A stretch of DNA of 64,000 nucleotides from Bretschneidera sinensis (lineage: Eukaryota > Streptophyta > Magnoliopsida > Brassicales > Akaniaceae). The notes under the pieces are model-generated. The model did no database searches and was not told the DNA's origin. It worked only from the letters and a program-made list of their open reading frames with translations. Made by a program: the position numbers and the translations under genes. The number at the start of each line of letters is the position of its first letter. The stretch's first letter is position 1. Of the stretch, positions 34,402-44,132 are shown piece by piece. Location of the stretch: the NCBI GenBank assembly GCA_023935145.1, contig CM043702.1, positions 107,839,088-107,903,087 on the forward strand. The letters are read 5' to 3'.

Positions 34402-35817
34402 GATGACATGTGGATATACTAGAGCTAGAAGTAGAGTTCTGAATCAGAGGGGACGTGGTAGACCCCCAATATTTAGGAGAACTTAAGCAGAGCAGAAAGT
34501 TGAGTCTGTGGTTCCTGCGAGGGAACTTATTGATAGTGCAGTTGGTACTAGTAGAGTTAGGAGAGAATATGAGGTTAGGAAGGATAAATTGAGAGAAGCT
34601 CTTAATCATGCTATAGAGAGGATGAATGCAGCTGAAGAAAGGGCTGATAATGTGTAGAGAAGATTAGAGGAAAGGGGTAGAAGAGAACCTGATGTGGTGA
34701 GAGAAGAGGTTCACGGGGGAGAAGGTGTGTTTGCACATGAGATGCAAGGTGATTGTTTTGTAAGATTTCTTAAGTTTAAACCTTAGTCTTTTAGAGGATC
34801 TATAAATCTTGTAGAAGCTGAGTAGTGGATCAGACATGTCAAAAAATATTTTGAGGTCTTACCAGTGACAGATAGACATAACGTTGTTTTTGCTTCATTT
34901 ATGCTAGAGGGTGAGGCTTCTCAATGGTGGGAGGATATTTTGCCCAAGGTAATCACACATGTAGAACAACCTTTAACTTGGAGTAAATTTAAGGATGAGT
35001 TCTTTGTGAAGTATTTCCCATATACCTTTCGGGCACAACAAGAGAGAGATTTTATTCATCTAAGGTAGGGTAATTTATTGGTGGTGGCTGAATATGATAG
35101 TAGATTCATAGCCCTGTCAAGGTTTTTACCTAAATTAGTGAATACGGATGAGAGAAGATGCAAGAGATTTTTAGACAGATTACATTATGACATTAAGACT
35201 AAACTCTCTTATATAGGTATAAGAAATTATGTTGTGCTGGTGGATAAAGCATTACAGATTGAGAAGGATTTGATGGAGTTTAAAGATAGGAGAGATTAGC
35301 TGAAGAGGTCTAGATTTGAGGGACTTAGAGGTGGTAGCAGTATAGGTGTACAGGGCTAGAGACCACCCCAGAGAGGGCGTTCCTTATCACAAGGAACTGT
35401 ATTACAGAGTCAGAGGTAAGCAGGATCTATTGCTTCTATGGCTCAGAGTAATACCGATGGGACCCCTAGATTTGGGAGACAAGCTATGAGAATTGGGAGT
35501 TATGGTAGAGGAGTAAATATGCCACCAGGGGAAAGTGGTAACCTGATGTATGATCGAGAGGCAAGGGTTTGCCTTAGATATAATCAGATGAGGTATCTGT
35601 CTTGGAATTGCCCTCCACATATATGTTTTGTATGTTGTAAAGGAGGACATGTTGCTACAGATTGTCCAGTTGAGAAATTTGCTGACGTAGGCATGGGAAG
35701 TGTTGGGAGATGCTCGGTGGTGGATCAGGAAGTGTGCGGGACAGAGGTCGAGGATCAGTAGCTGAGTGAGGACATGGTAGCCAGTTTTAGTCCAGAGACA
35801 GCAGAGTCTATACATTG
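34402..35817 (+). pseudogene. Gypsy-B gag
   Basis: It starts at ATG 34402 (MTCGYTRARSRVLNQRGRGR). Much better preserved than in Gypsy-A: one main frame with a few in-frame stops. The capsid part has FASFMLEGEASQWWEDILP and WSKFKDEFFVKYFPYTFR (34865-35068), then KLVNTDERRCKRFLDRLH (35078-35299). The nucleocapsid has CFVCCKGGHVATDC, an intact CX2CX4HX4C knuckle (about 35625-35665), and an upstream C-rich half-motif. It binds and packages the element RNA in a functional family member. Confidence 0.9.
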
Positions 35818-35829
35818 ACCCAATAGGAT

Positions 35830-36475
35830 GCACAAGCCACTCCTGATGTTATTATAGGTATGATATCTATCCTCGGTAGTCCTACTAGATTATTGATTGA
35901 TCTTGGTGTAACCCATTCTTTTGCATCTAGTATTTATATGAAATCTATTTATACTAGTGCTAGTCCTTTGATGCATTCGATTATTGTTGAGATTCCTACT
36001 GGAGATAAGGTTATTATCGGGATAATTTATCGAGGTTGTGTGATTAATATTACTAATAGAGAATTTGAAGTTGATTTATTGCCTTTAGATATGACAGATT
36101 TTTATTTAATTCTGGGGATAAATTGGTTATCTGCATATCATGCTTGGGTAGATTGTTTGAGGAAAAATGTGGTGCTCAAGATACCCGAAAATGAAGAATT
36201 TAATTTTCAGGGAGAACATAAGATACTTGCTAACTGTCTTATTTTTGCCTTAGTTGCTAGTAAATGGTTGAAGAAAGGTTGTGAGGGGTATTCGGCATCT
36301 GTGGTGGATTCTAGCAAGGAAAGTAGAAAGTTAGAAGAAATCTTGGTAGTAAAAGATTTTTCTGACATATTCCCTGAGGAGTTGTCTGGTTTGTCTCCAA
36401 ATACGAAGATTGAGTTTTCTATTGAAGTAATTCCAAGATCAATACCCATATCTATAGCACCCTATCGAATGGCAC
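35830..36475 (+). pseudogene. Gypsy-B protease and RT start, truncated
   Basis: An open frame of about 210 codons. The protease has LLIDLGVTHSFASSIYMKS; the catalytic D-S-G reads D-L-G. YLILGINWLSAYHAWVDCLR and CLIFALVASKWLKKGCEG follow. The linker to RT ends in SIAPYRMAP, and at 36476 the frame runs straight into 3' LTR sequence. All RT catalytic motifs are therefore missing. Confidence 0.9.
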
Positions 36476-37649
36476 CACGGGTAGCTCTAAGTTCTACGTG
36501 GTGAGTTAGATTTACTTTAAGTAATCTAGATAAAAATGAAATATCTAGTGATAATATTAAAATAAATTATTAGCTTATGCTTTGGTGGTAGATGAAAAGT
36601 TAGTTGATAGGTATGATAGGAATATTGGACATGTAGAAAATTATTATGTAAGAAGTAATATTATTAGAATAATGAGTTGATTTAATAATGAAGGTGATAA
36701 ATGAAATTCTTGACAAGTTATGGTTGATAAATTGATGTGATATAGGAGGAGAAGAAATTAGTGAAATTGATCAAATAGAAATTTGAGGAAATGCATGATA
36801 GCTAAATTAAATATTTGAATTCCATGTTTATTTTTATATCATTGTTCATATGCATATTTCATATCATTGTTCATATGCATATGCATGAAATAAAAGGACC
36901 AGGAGGGGACCGGTCTAATTGAAAAATCGTGATAGTTGATATATGTTGGAAATAAATGAAAACCGTGATAGGTGGTATATGCTAAAAATAAGTGAAAACC
37001 GTGACAACCGGTATATGCTAGAAATAAAAGAACAAGGCTGGGGCCGGTCTAAGATAAAAACATGTCGACATGTGAGAAGATGTTCCTTAATAATAATTTA
37101 TACATTGCATCTGTTTTAAATATTGATTGTATTATTGAAGTGTTGTTGTTATTATAACTTTATTTATAGATGAATGAGTCTCACAGAGAGACAATTATGG
37201 TGAGAAAGAAACATAGAAGTATGATTGATAAGAACTATCTAAATGTTAGACTATATGAGATACAAATTGAATACTTTTAGTAAATTTAATTTACTGAGCC
37301 TGTGAAGCTCATCCCTCATTGTACAATGATTTTAAGTAGCAAGCATGACAAATAGTTTGGTGGCTTGAGAGTTAGACGAAATCATTTTCTGTAAGCCACG
37401 TACATGTCCACATTCTTAGACTAATGAGAAAATAAAATAAAAATTTATTTGTAAATATTCATGCATTTTATGTTATATATAATGTTTAAGTCAATATCAG
37501 AATGATGCATCTCCCCTGTTGAGGGTTGAGGATTGAAGTGAAACTTTTTGTTAGTATTACTTTTATTGTTGCATATATATGTCGTGCTAGGATCTTCAAA
37601 ATGTGATGACACCGTCTCAGGGGTGGCTAACCCGGGATGGGTCGTTACA
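36476..37649 (+). repeat. Gypsy-B 3' LTR, 5'-truncated
   Basis: It matches 32997-34301 of the 5' LTR. It starts inside the LTR at CACGGGTAGCTC, a few bases of which are shared with the pol side of the junction, suggesting a microhomology deletion. It ends GGGTCGTTACA. Confidence 0.9.
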
Positions 37650-39143
37650 CTTATACCTCGAAGCAATTGAAGAATCATAAGAAAAATTATCCTACCCATG
37701 CTTAGAGTTGGCTGCCATATTGTTTGCATTGAAGATTTGGAGACATCATCTGTATTGAGCCACATGTGAAATATTTACTTATCATAAGAGTCTCACATAT
37801 TTATCTACCTAGAGAGAGCTGAATTTGAGATAGAGGCGTTGGATGGACTTGATTAATGATTATGATTTTACGACTCATTACCATCTAAGAAAAGCAAATG
37901 TGGTAGCTGATGCTTTGACTAGAAAATCCATTGGAAGATTAGCTGCTATAGAGACCCATAATGTGACTTTGATGGTAGAGTTGAGAAATTTGAGAATGAA
38001 ATTGAATATTAATAAGAGAGGTGGATTGTTAGCAAGCATGACTATACAATCATCCATTGTAGAATGCCTTTTAGAAATGCAAGGTAAAGATGAGTAAATA
38101 GAAAAGATTAAGTAGGAAGTGCAGAGTGGAAAAAAATTTAAGTTTAGAATCAGAGATGATGGTATATTGGGATTGGGATATAGGATTATGTTTCCAATGA
38201 TACTGAGTTGAGAAAGAAGATATTCAGAGAAGCACATGATGCGGTATACTCGATGCACTTGGGTAATAATAAGATGTACAAGGGATTAAGGTAGAAGTAT
38301 TGCTGGTCAGGACTGAAAATGGATGTAGCTGATTATATTTCTAGATGTTTAATTTGTCAACAAGTTATATCAGAGAATAAACATTTGATAGGTTTACTAC
38401 AATCTCTTCCAGTACCTTAATGGCCATGGGAGAATGTGAGTATAGATTTCGTAACTGGATTCCCCTATACACAGAGAGGTCATGATGTTGTGTTGGTCAT
38501 AGTAGATAGAATTTTTAAGTCATCTCATTTTCTTCCTATTAGAATTACTTGGAGTCCAAAAAGGTTGGCTAAATTGTATATTGCTGAGATTGAAAAGTTG
38601 CATGGAGTACCTTTGAGTATAGTGTCAGATCGAGATGCTAGATTTACATCTCAGTTTTGGATAGGCTTTCAGAAAGCCATGGGTACGTAGTTACAATTTA
38701 GTACCGCTTTTCATCCTTAAACATATGGGTAGACTGAGAGAGTTATTCAAATACTAGAGGACATGTTGAGGGCTAGTGTGATGAGTTTCTCAGTAAACTT
38801 GGATGCTTACTTACCTTTGATAGAATTTGCATATAATAATCAATTTCAAGCTAGTATTGGGATGACACCATTTGATGCTTTGTATGGTAGGAGATATAGA
38901 ACTCCTATATGTTGGGAAAAAGAGAGAGAGAAAAAGATAATTGGTCCAGAATTAATAACTGAGAGAATCAAACTGGTTAGAGAGAACCTTAGAGCAACAC
39001 AAAATAGGCAAAAGAGTTATGGTGACAATAGAATGAGACCTCTTAAATTTTAAGTTGGTGATTGGTTTCATATGAAAATATCTTCATGGAAAGGAGTATT
39101 GAGATTTAGACAGAAAGGAAAGTTGAATCTAATGTATGTTGGA
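37650..39143 (+). pseudogene. Gypsy-A RNase H end and integrase
   Basis: It resumes RNase H with LELAA-type residues and ALKIWRHHLY (about 37700-37760), then LINDYDFTTHYHLRKANVVA (37843 on). The integrase zinc region has REAHDAVYSMHLGNNKMYKG and CLICQQVISE (38220-38370). The core has DFVTGFPYTQRGHD (first Asp), SIVSDRDARFTS (second Asp) and TERVIQILEDMLRA (Glu), so all three catalytic acids are present, but stops lie between them. It ends at RQKGKLNLMYVG, cut by Element-C. The last 529 bp (38615-39143) recur at 43239-43755. Confidence 0.9.
38615..39143 (+). repeat. Left copy of duplicated Gypsy-A integrase segment
   Basis: It matches 43239-43755 with scattered mismatches and small indels. 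The left copy has extra stops (for example TAA at 38719 where the right copy has CAA). Confidence 0.9.
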
Positions 39144-39337
39144 TGATAGGAGCTTAAATATTCATATTTAAGCCCCTTAATTTACATTTGTTAAGTTCTT
39201 TATCTATATGTTTTAGTCTATTTTACTTCACTTTTGTGTTTTACATTTTGTTATAGGGTTTTGGAGAAGAAAGAAGCATTTTTGGCACTTAAAGGAAGAA
39301 AATTTGGAAATCCTGGAGCAGTTGCTGGATAAAGTGC

Positions 39338-39455
39338 GATCGAGCGCAACCCTCGGTGCGATCGAGCGCATCAGCGCTTGTGCGCTCGCAAAGAAGGATC
39401 AAGCGCATCATTGTGATCGAGCGCACTACATGTGCGATCGAGTGCACATGTACGG
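39338..39455 (+). repeat. Palindrome island (TGCGATCGAGCGCA), Element-C LTR1
   Basis: About seven related units of GTGCGATCGAGCGCA in 118 bp. LTR2 has a shortened island at 42053-42115. Confidence 0.8.
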
Positions 39456-39553
39456 GCGTGAACAGTAAAGTGGCAGAACCAGTTTTGGAAATAAAGGAGT
39501 TTTATGTTTTAGGAAAGTTTAGGGTTCCTGAGTCTTCTAGGATTATTCAACCC

Positions 39554-39563
39554 CTATAAATAC
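39554..39563 (+). promoter_or_regulatory. TATA box in Element-C LTR1
   Basis: CTATAAATAC, about 100 bp downstream of the palindrome island. The same box is in LTR2 at 42211-42220. Confidence 0.6.
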
Positions 39564-40408
39564 ACCTATAAAACACACACAAGAGATCATCTAATCCTTT
39601 CTTTTATCTTTTGCTTTAGCTTACAGAAGGAAACTGTGGAGGAGAATTGACGACTCTTCTCTCGGGTTTCTTCTTTCCTTTGTTTTTATTATGTGTACTT
39701 AAACTTTTAGTAAGGGCTTGGTTGAAGCCCTAATTATGTTTATTCAATAATCAGTATTGGCACCTTTGCAATATTTGTGTTGTGATTCTTAACTTGATTA
39801 ATGCCTGTTTTTATTTAAATTCCTCATATGTGTGTGTCTGATCAACGTATGCATGTGGTATGGATTAGTTAGTTAGATCAATTTGGATGACCGAGTCCTG
39901 GGTTTGACAATAGTAACAAAAGATATCCACACCGGATTCTTGGGTTAATCAAAATGGGAAACTGGGAGTAGATACCATGCCCTAGATCTCATGTGGTTGT
40001 CAATTTCCACAGATCCTATGCTCTTTTAAGGAACAACTCAGTATACACCATACTGAATCCCTTAAGACAGAAAAGAGTTAGAGTAGATACCATGCCTAAC
40101 TCGTTACTTAGGGAAACCAATAGCTTAAGGAGTAGATACCATGCCCTTAGGTTGACAAACAGTAGGTAATCATAGCATGAGTAAAGCATTGGCATACTGT
40201 TTTGTTGGGGTATCATAATTAGTGGTGGATATCAAGTCCCTATGCCTTTATCTTTATCATTTCAAACTCAATATTTATTTCTCTTGTTTTTATTTCATTA
40301 ATTCAAAACTAATTCTAAATCGAAATCTACCAATCCCTTTGGAGATGATCTTGCATTCGCACACTATACTACTAAGTTGACCTTGTGCACTTCCAAGTAA
40401 AACAAGTA

Positions 40409-41861
40409 CTAGGTTGAAAAATAAGGCTTGGTCCGGCTGAAGACGTTAAACTTAGCGCTCATGGGAGGCACCCTAGACTTATCCTTTTCATTTTAATATT
40501 TTTCTTTTGTTTATATTTATATTTCCATATCTAGCATTTATATTTCTTGTTTTTCGAAACAACATTTATTTTTCATTTGTCAGGTACTTAGTGCGTGCAT
40601 CCAGTTCAAGTTTGGGGGCGTGTTATAAGCAAAACAAGCAACCTAGTTCTCCATCTCCCAGGTCAGATCTTTCCATGCAACACAAATTGGGGACAATGTG
40701 TATTTTAAGTTTTGGGGTAATAGGAGATACTAGATACTATCACACTCACACTTGAAACATATGCACACACTAAGTCCCAGTTTTGGTTTTTTATAGGAAG
40801 ATAAATGCATGTTCTTTTGGTAAAAATTTTTTTTTGATTTAAAAATTTGATAACACTTCATTAGTAAGCTTAAAAGCTAGAACACATAGTCTTGCAATGG
40901 GAATTTTACAAAATTTAGTTACCTACCTCAAGGCACCTAAGAATTCACGAGTTTGATCCAAATTTGCACGAGCACATTTAACACGCATTTGTGTGGGGTA
41001 TGACATATAATTCTCTTGTATATGTTTCCATAATCTAACTGTAATCGGATAACTTGTTGAAAAGAACACTTTGGCATAAGAAAAATAAAGAAGAAAAAAA
41101 TAAAGAAAAATGTTCATCATGCAAAAAGTGATAAAAAAGCTTTCTACTGAGTAACTGGGCCTCTTGCCTCAGTAAACATTGAGTGTTCACGTCAAAAGGT
41201 GGGAAGTAAGCCTTTAATGATCGTAATAACACATTTCCACTGAGTAACTGGGCCTCTTGCCTCAGTAAGCATTGAGTGTTCACGTCAAAAGGTGGGAATT
41301 TCATTTAGAAGCATTAAAACCTGTTAGTTCCGTAGCCTTTTTGATTCGAATTAGTAAGTCCTTAGGGGTATCTTTACACCTAATGCCCTAAAACCATCTG
41401 GTTTGGGAGTCATTGGCTAAACACTCGTTACAAGGGTAAAATAGAAAGCTCGATGGAACTAAACATAGCAAAGATCGCATGATGAAAGAAAAAGAAAGAA
41501 GAAGTAAGTATTATGCCATTTTTGTTCTCTTTGATAAGGAATTCGATAAAGGTTTGGGCATCAAAACCCTATACACTAAAATTAAGTGGAAGTGCCATCT
41601 TATATGTGCTAATTCATCACACACAAATCAAACTTGCGATGCCTTAAGCTAACCTTAGGTAAGTAACATGAACTTTTTAAAATCCTTTTTCAATACAAAA
41701 ATATGTTTTTATTATAAGCTTACTCATGAACGGTTATCATAGTTTTATGCACAACCCAAATCTTTAAGTATCGTGGAAATGAATTTATCTTTAATTTTGT
41801 TCTTCATTCAATTTTTAGTTTTGTATTGCTAAGGGACTAGCAATATGTAAGTTTGGGGGTG
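40409..41861 (+). other. Element-C 3' untranslated region and polypurine tract
   Basis: No pol or gag domain is seen. It opens with GCTTGGTCCGGCTGAAGACG and AACTTAGCGCTCATGGGAGG, a block common 3' of the coding region in Athila-type elements. It contains a direct duplication of about 64 bp (41142-41206 and 41235-41298) and ends in the PPT GTTTGGGGGTG (41851-41861). Confidence 0.7.
41142..41298. repeat. Duplicated 64-bp block in Element-C 3' region
   Basis: Two copies of a block containing CTGAGTAACTGGGCCTCTTG and GAGTGTTCACGTCAAAAGGT, separated by 28 bp, differing at only a few bases. Confidence 0.9.
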
Positions 41862-43105
41862 TGATAGGAGCTTAAATATTCATATTTAAGCCCCTTAATT
41901 TACATTTGTTAAGTTCTTTATCTATATGTTTTAGTCTCTTTTACTTCACTTTTGTGTTTTACACGTTGTTATAGGGTTTTGGAGAAGAAATAAGCGTTTT
42001 TGGCACTTAAAGGAAGAAAAATTGGAAATCTTGGAGCAGCTGCTGGATAAAGTGTGATCGAGCGCATCAGCGCTCGTGCGCGCGCAAAGAAGGATTGAGC
42101 GCACATGTACGGGCGTGAACAGTAAAGCGACAGAACCAGTTTTGGAAATAAACGAGTTTTATGTTTTAGGAAAGTTTAGGGTTCCTGAGTCTTCTAGGAT
42201 TATTCAACCCCTATAAATACACTTGTAAAACACACACAAGAGATCATCTAATCCCTTCTTTTATCTTTTACTTTAGCTTGGAGAAGGAAACTATGGAGGA
42301 GAATTGACGACTCTTCTTTTGGGTTTCTTCTTTCCTTTATTTTTATTATGTGTACTTAAACTTTTAGTAAGGGCTTGGTTGAAGCCCCAATTATGTTTAT
42401 TCAATAATCAGTATTGGCACCTTTGCAATATTTGTGTTGTGATGCTTAACTTGATTAATGCCTGTTTTTATTTAAATTCCTCATATGTGTGTGTCTGATC
42501 AACGTATGCATGTGGTATGGATTAGTTAGTTAGATCAATTTGGATGACCGAGTCCTGGGTCTGACAATAGTAACAAAAGATATCCACACCGGATTCTTGG
42601 GTTAATCAAAATGGGAAACCGGGAGTAGATACCATGCCCTAGGTCTCATATGGTTGCCGATTTCCACAGATCCTATGCTTTCTTAAGGAACAACTTAGTA
42701 TACACCATACTGAATCCCTTAAGACAGAAAAGAGTTAGAGTAGATACCATGCCTAACTCGTTACTTAGGGAAACCAATAGCTTAAGGAGTAGATACCATG
42801 CCCTTAGGTTGACAAACAGTAGGTAATCATAGCATGAGTAAAGCATTGGCATACTGTTTTGTTGTGGTATCATAATTAGTGGTGGATATCAAGTCCCTAC
42901 ACCTTTATCTTTATTATGCAAACTCAATATTTATTTCTCTTGTTTTTATTTCATTAATCCGAAACTAATTCTAAATCAAAATCTACCAATCCCTGTGGAG
43001 ATGATCTTGCATTCGCACATTATACTACTAAGTTGACCTTGTACACTTACAAGTAAAACAAGTATGGTAATTTGCTTATTTATTTAGGTAGATAATCGTT
43101 CAACA
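41862..43105 (+). repeat. Element-C LTR2
   Basis: 1244 bp, TGATAGGAGC to TTCAACA, preceded by a PPT and followed by a PBS. It matches LTR1 closely except for a shorter palindrome island. Confidence 0.88.
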
Positions 43106-43111
43106 AGTTTT

Positions 43112-43128
43112 TGGCACCGTTGCCGGGG
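43112..43128 (+). other. Element-C primer-binding site (tRNA-Asp type)
   Basis: TGGCACCGTTGCCGGGG, one base off the tRNA-Asp complement used by Athila/Tat elements. About 110 bp of T-rich leader follows before Gypsy-A sequence resumes at 43239. Confidence 0.88.
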
Positions 43129-43238
43129 ATTGTGCTAAATTTCTTTTCGAAATTATTTTCGTTCGTTTTTATTTTATTCTGTTCCGTTTTATTTTTATTT
43201 TTATCAAAAATCAGATTTATTCCTTTTCGTTTTCTGTG

Positions 43239-44119
43239 GAGTATAGTGTCAAATCGAGATGCTAGATTTACATCTCTGTTTTGGATAGGCTTTCAGAAAG
43301 CCATGGGTACGTAGTTACAATTCGGTACTGCTTTTCATCCTCAAACATATGGGCAGACTGAGAGAGTTATTCAAATACAAGAGGACATGTTGAGGGCTAG
43401 TGTGATGAGTTTCTTAGTAAACTGGGATGCTTACTTACCTTTGATAGAATTTGCATATAATAATCAATTTCAAGCTAGTATTGGGATGACACCATTTGAT
43501 GCTTTGTATGGTAGGAGATATAGAACTCCTATATGTTGGGAAAAAGAGAGAGAGAAAAAGATATTTGGTCCAGAATTAATAGAATTAACAACTGAGGGGA
43601 TCAAACTGGTTAGAGAGAACCTTAGAGCAACACAAAATAGGCAAATGAGACCTCTTAAATTTCAAGTTGGTGATTGGTTTCATCTGAAAATATCTTCATG
43701 GAAAGGAGTATTGAGATTTAGATAGAAAGAAAAGTTGAATCCAATGTATGTTGGATCATATGAAATCATTGAGAGAGTTGGACCAATGGCATATAGACTA
43801 GACTCACCTTCAGAATAAAATTAGTTGCATAACGTTTTTAATGTTTCTGTTTAGTGAAAGTATTTTATGATGAATCCCATAATATTTTGTATCAATCTGT
43901 AGACCTTCAAAAAGATCTAACTTTTATGCAAGTTCCAATCAAACTTTTAGACACAAAAGAATAGGTCTTACGTAATAAGGTTATTTTGCTAGTTCAAGTG
44001 TTGTGGCAGAATCGAGATGTTGAGAAAATCATGTGGGAATGTGAAGCGAGCATGAAAAAACAGTAACCCCAACTTTTTCATGATGTAGGTAAGAAAATTT
44101 TGAGGACAAAATTTTAATA
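43239..44119 (+). pseudogene. Gypsy-A integrase, duplicated segment and C-terminus
   Basis: 43239-43755 repeats 38615-39143. It opens with SIVSNRDARFTSLFWIGFQK (second catalytic Asp changed to Asn), keeps TERVIQIQEDMLRA and FAYNNQFQASIGMTPFDALY, then lacks about 15 bp relative to the left copy near RQ-MRPLKFQVGDW. Beyond 43755 it reads on into unduplicated C-terminal sequence (YVGSYEIIERVGPMAYRLDS), a decayed tail and GAGGACAAAATTTT before the PPT. Confidence 0.88.
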
Positions 44120-44132
44120 TGGTGGGTAGAAT
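44120..44132 (+). other. Gypsy-A polypurine tract region
   Basis: The purine-rich TGGTGGGTAGAAT lies just before the LTR start. Confidence 0.6.

Larger units (their letters stand above)
32257..37649 (+). mobile_element. Gypsy-B, internally deleted gypsy element inside Gypsy-A RNase H
   Basis: It has LTR ends TGTAATACCC...GTTACA, a PBS at 34306, a CTTAT target duplication, and gag plus protease closely related to Gypsy-A. RT, RNase H, integrase and the first 740 bp of the 3' LTR have been removed by one deletion whose junction lies at 36476. It is a younger relative of its host element and could not move without help. Confidence 0.92.
39144..40408 (+). repeat. Element-C LTR1
   Basis: It starts TGATAGGAGCTTAAATATTC. 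It has a GCGATCGAGCGC island (39338-39455), a TATA box (39554-39563) and three copies of AGTAGATACCATGCC (39967, 40082, 40130). It stops at AAACAAGTA, short of the true LTR end. Confidence 0.88.
39144..43238 (+). mobile_element. Element-C, rearranged Athila/Tat-clade element without gag-pol
   Basis: Order: LTR1 (39144-40408, lacking its last 41 bp), a 3' untranslated region with PPT (40409-41861), complete LTR2 (41862-43105), a tRNA-Asp type PBS (43112-43128) and about 110 bp of leader. A PBS after the second LTR means the piece came from a tandem LTR-interior-LTR-interior array or a recombinant. The PBS and the block GCGCTCATGGGAGGCACCC are typical of the Athila/Tat clade. It is flanked by duplicated Gypsy-A integrase DNA instead of a 5-bp target duplication. 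Confidence 0.8.

Noticed and set aside
40016..42873. Two near-identical 66-residue minus-strand frames (40016-40216 and 42673-42873)
   Set aside because: They are identical because they lie in the two Element-C LTRs; LTRs do not code here and the frame covers the AGTAGATACC repeats.
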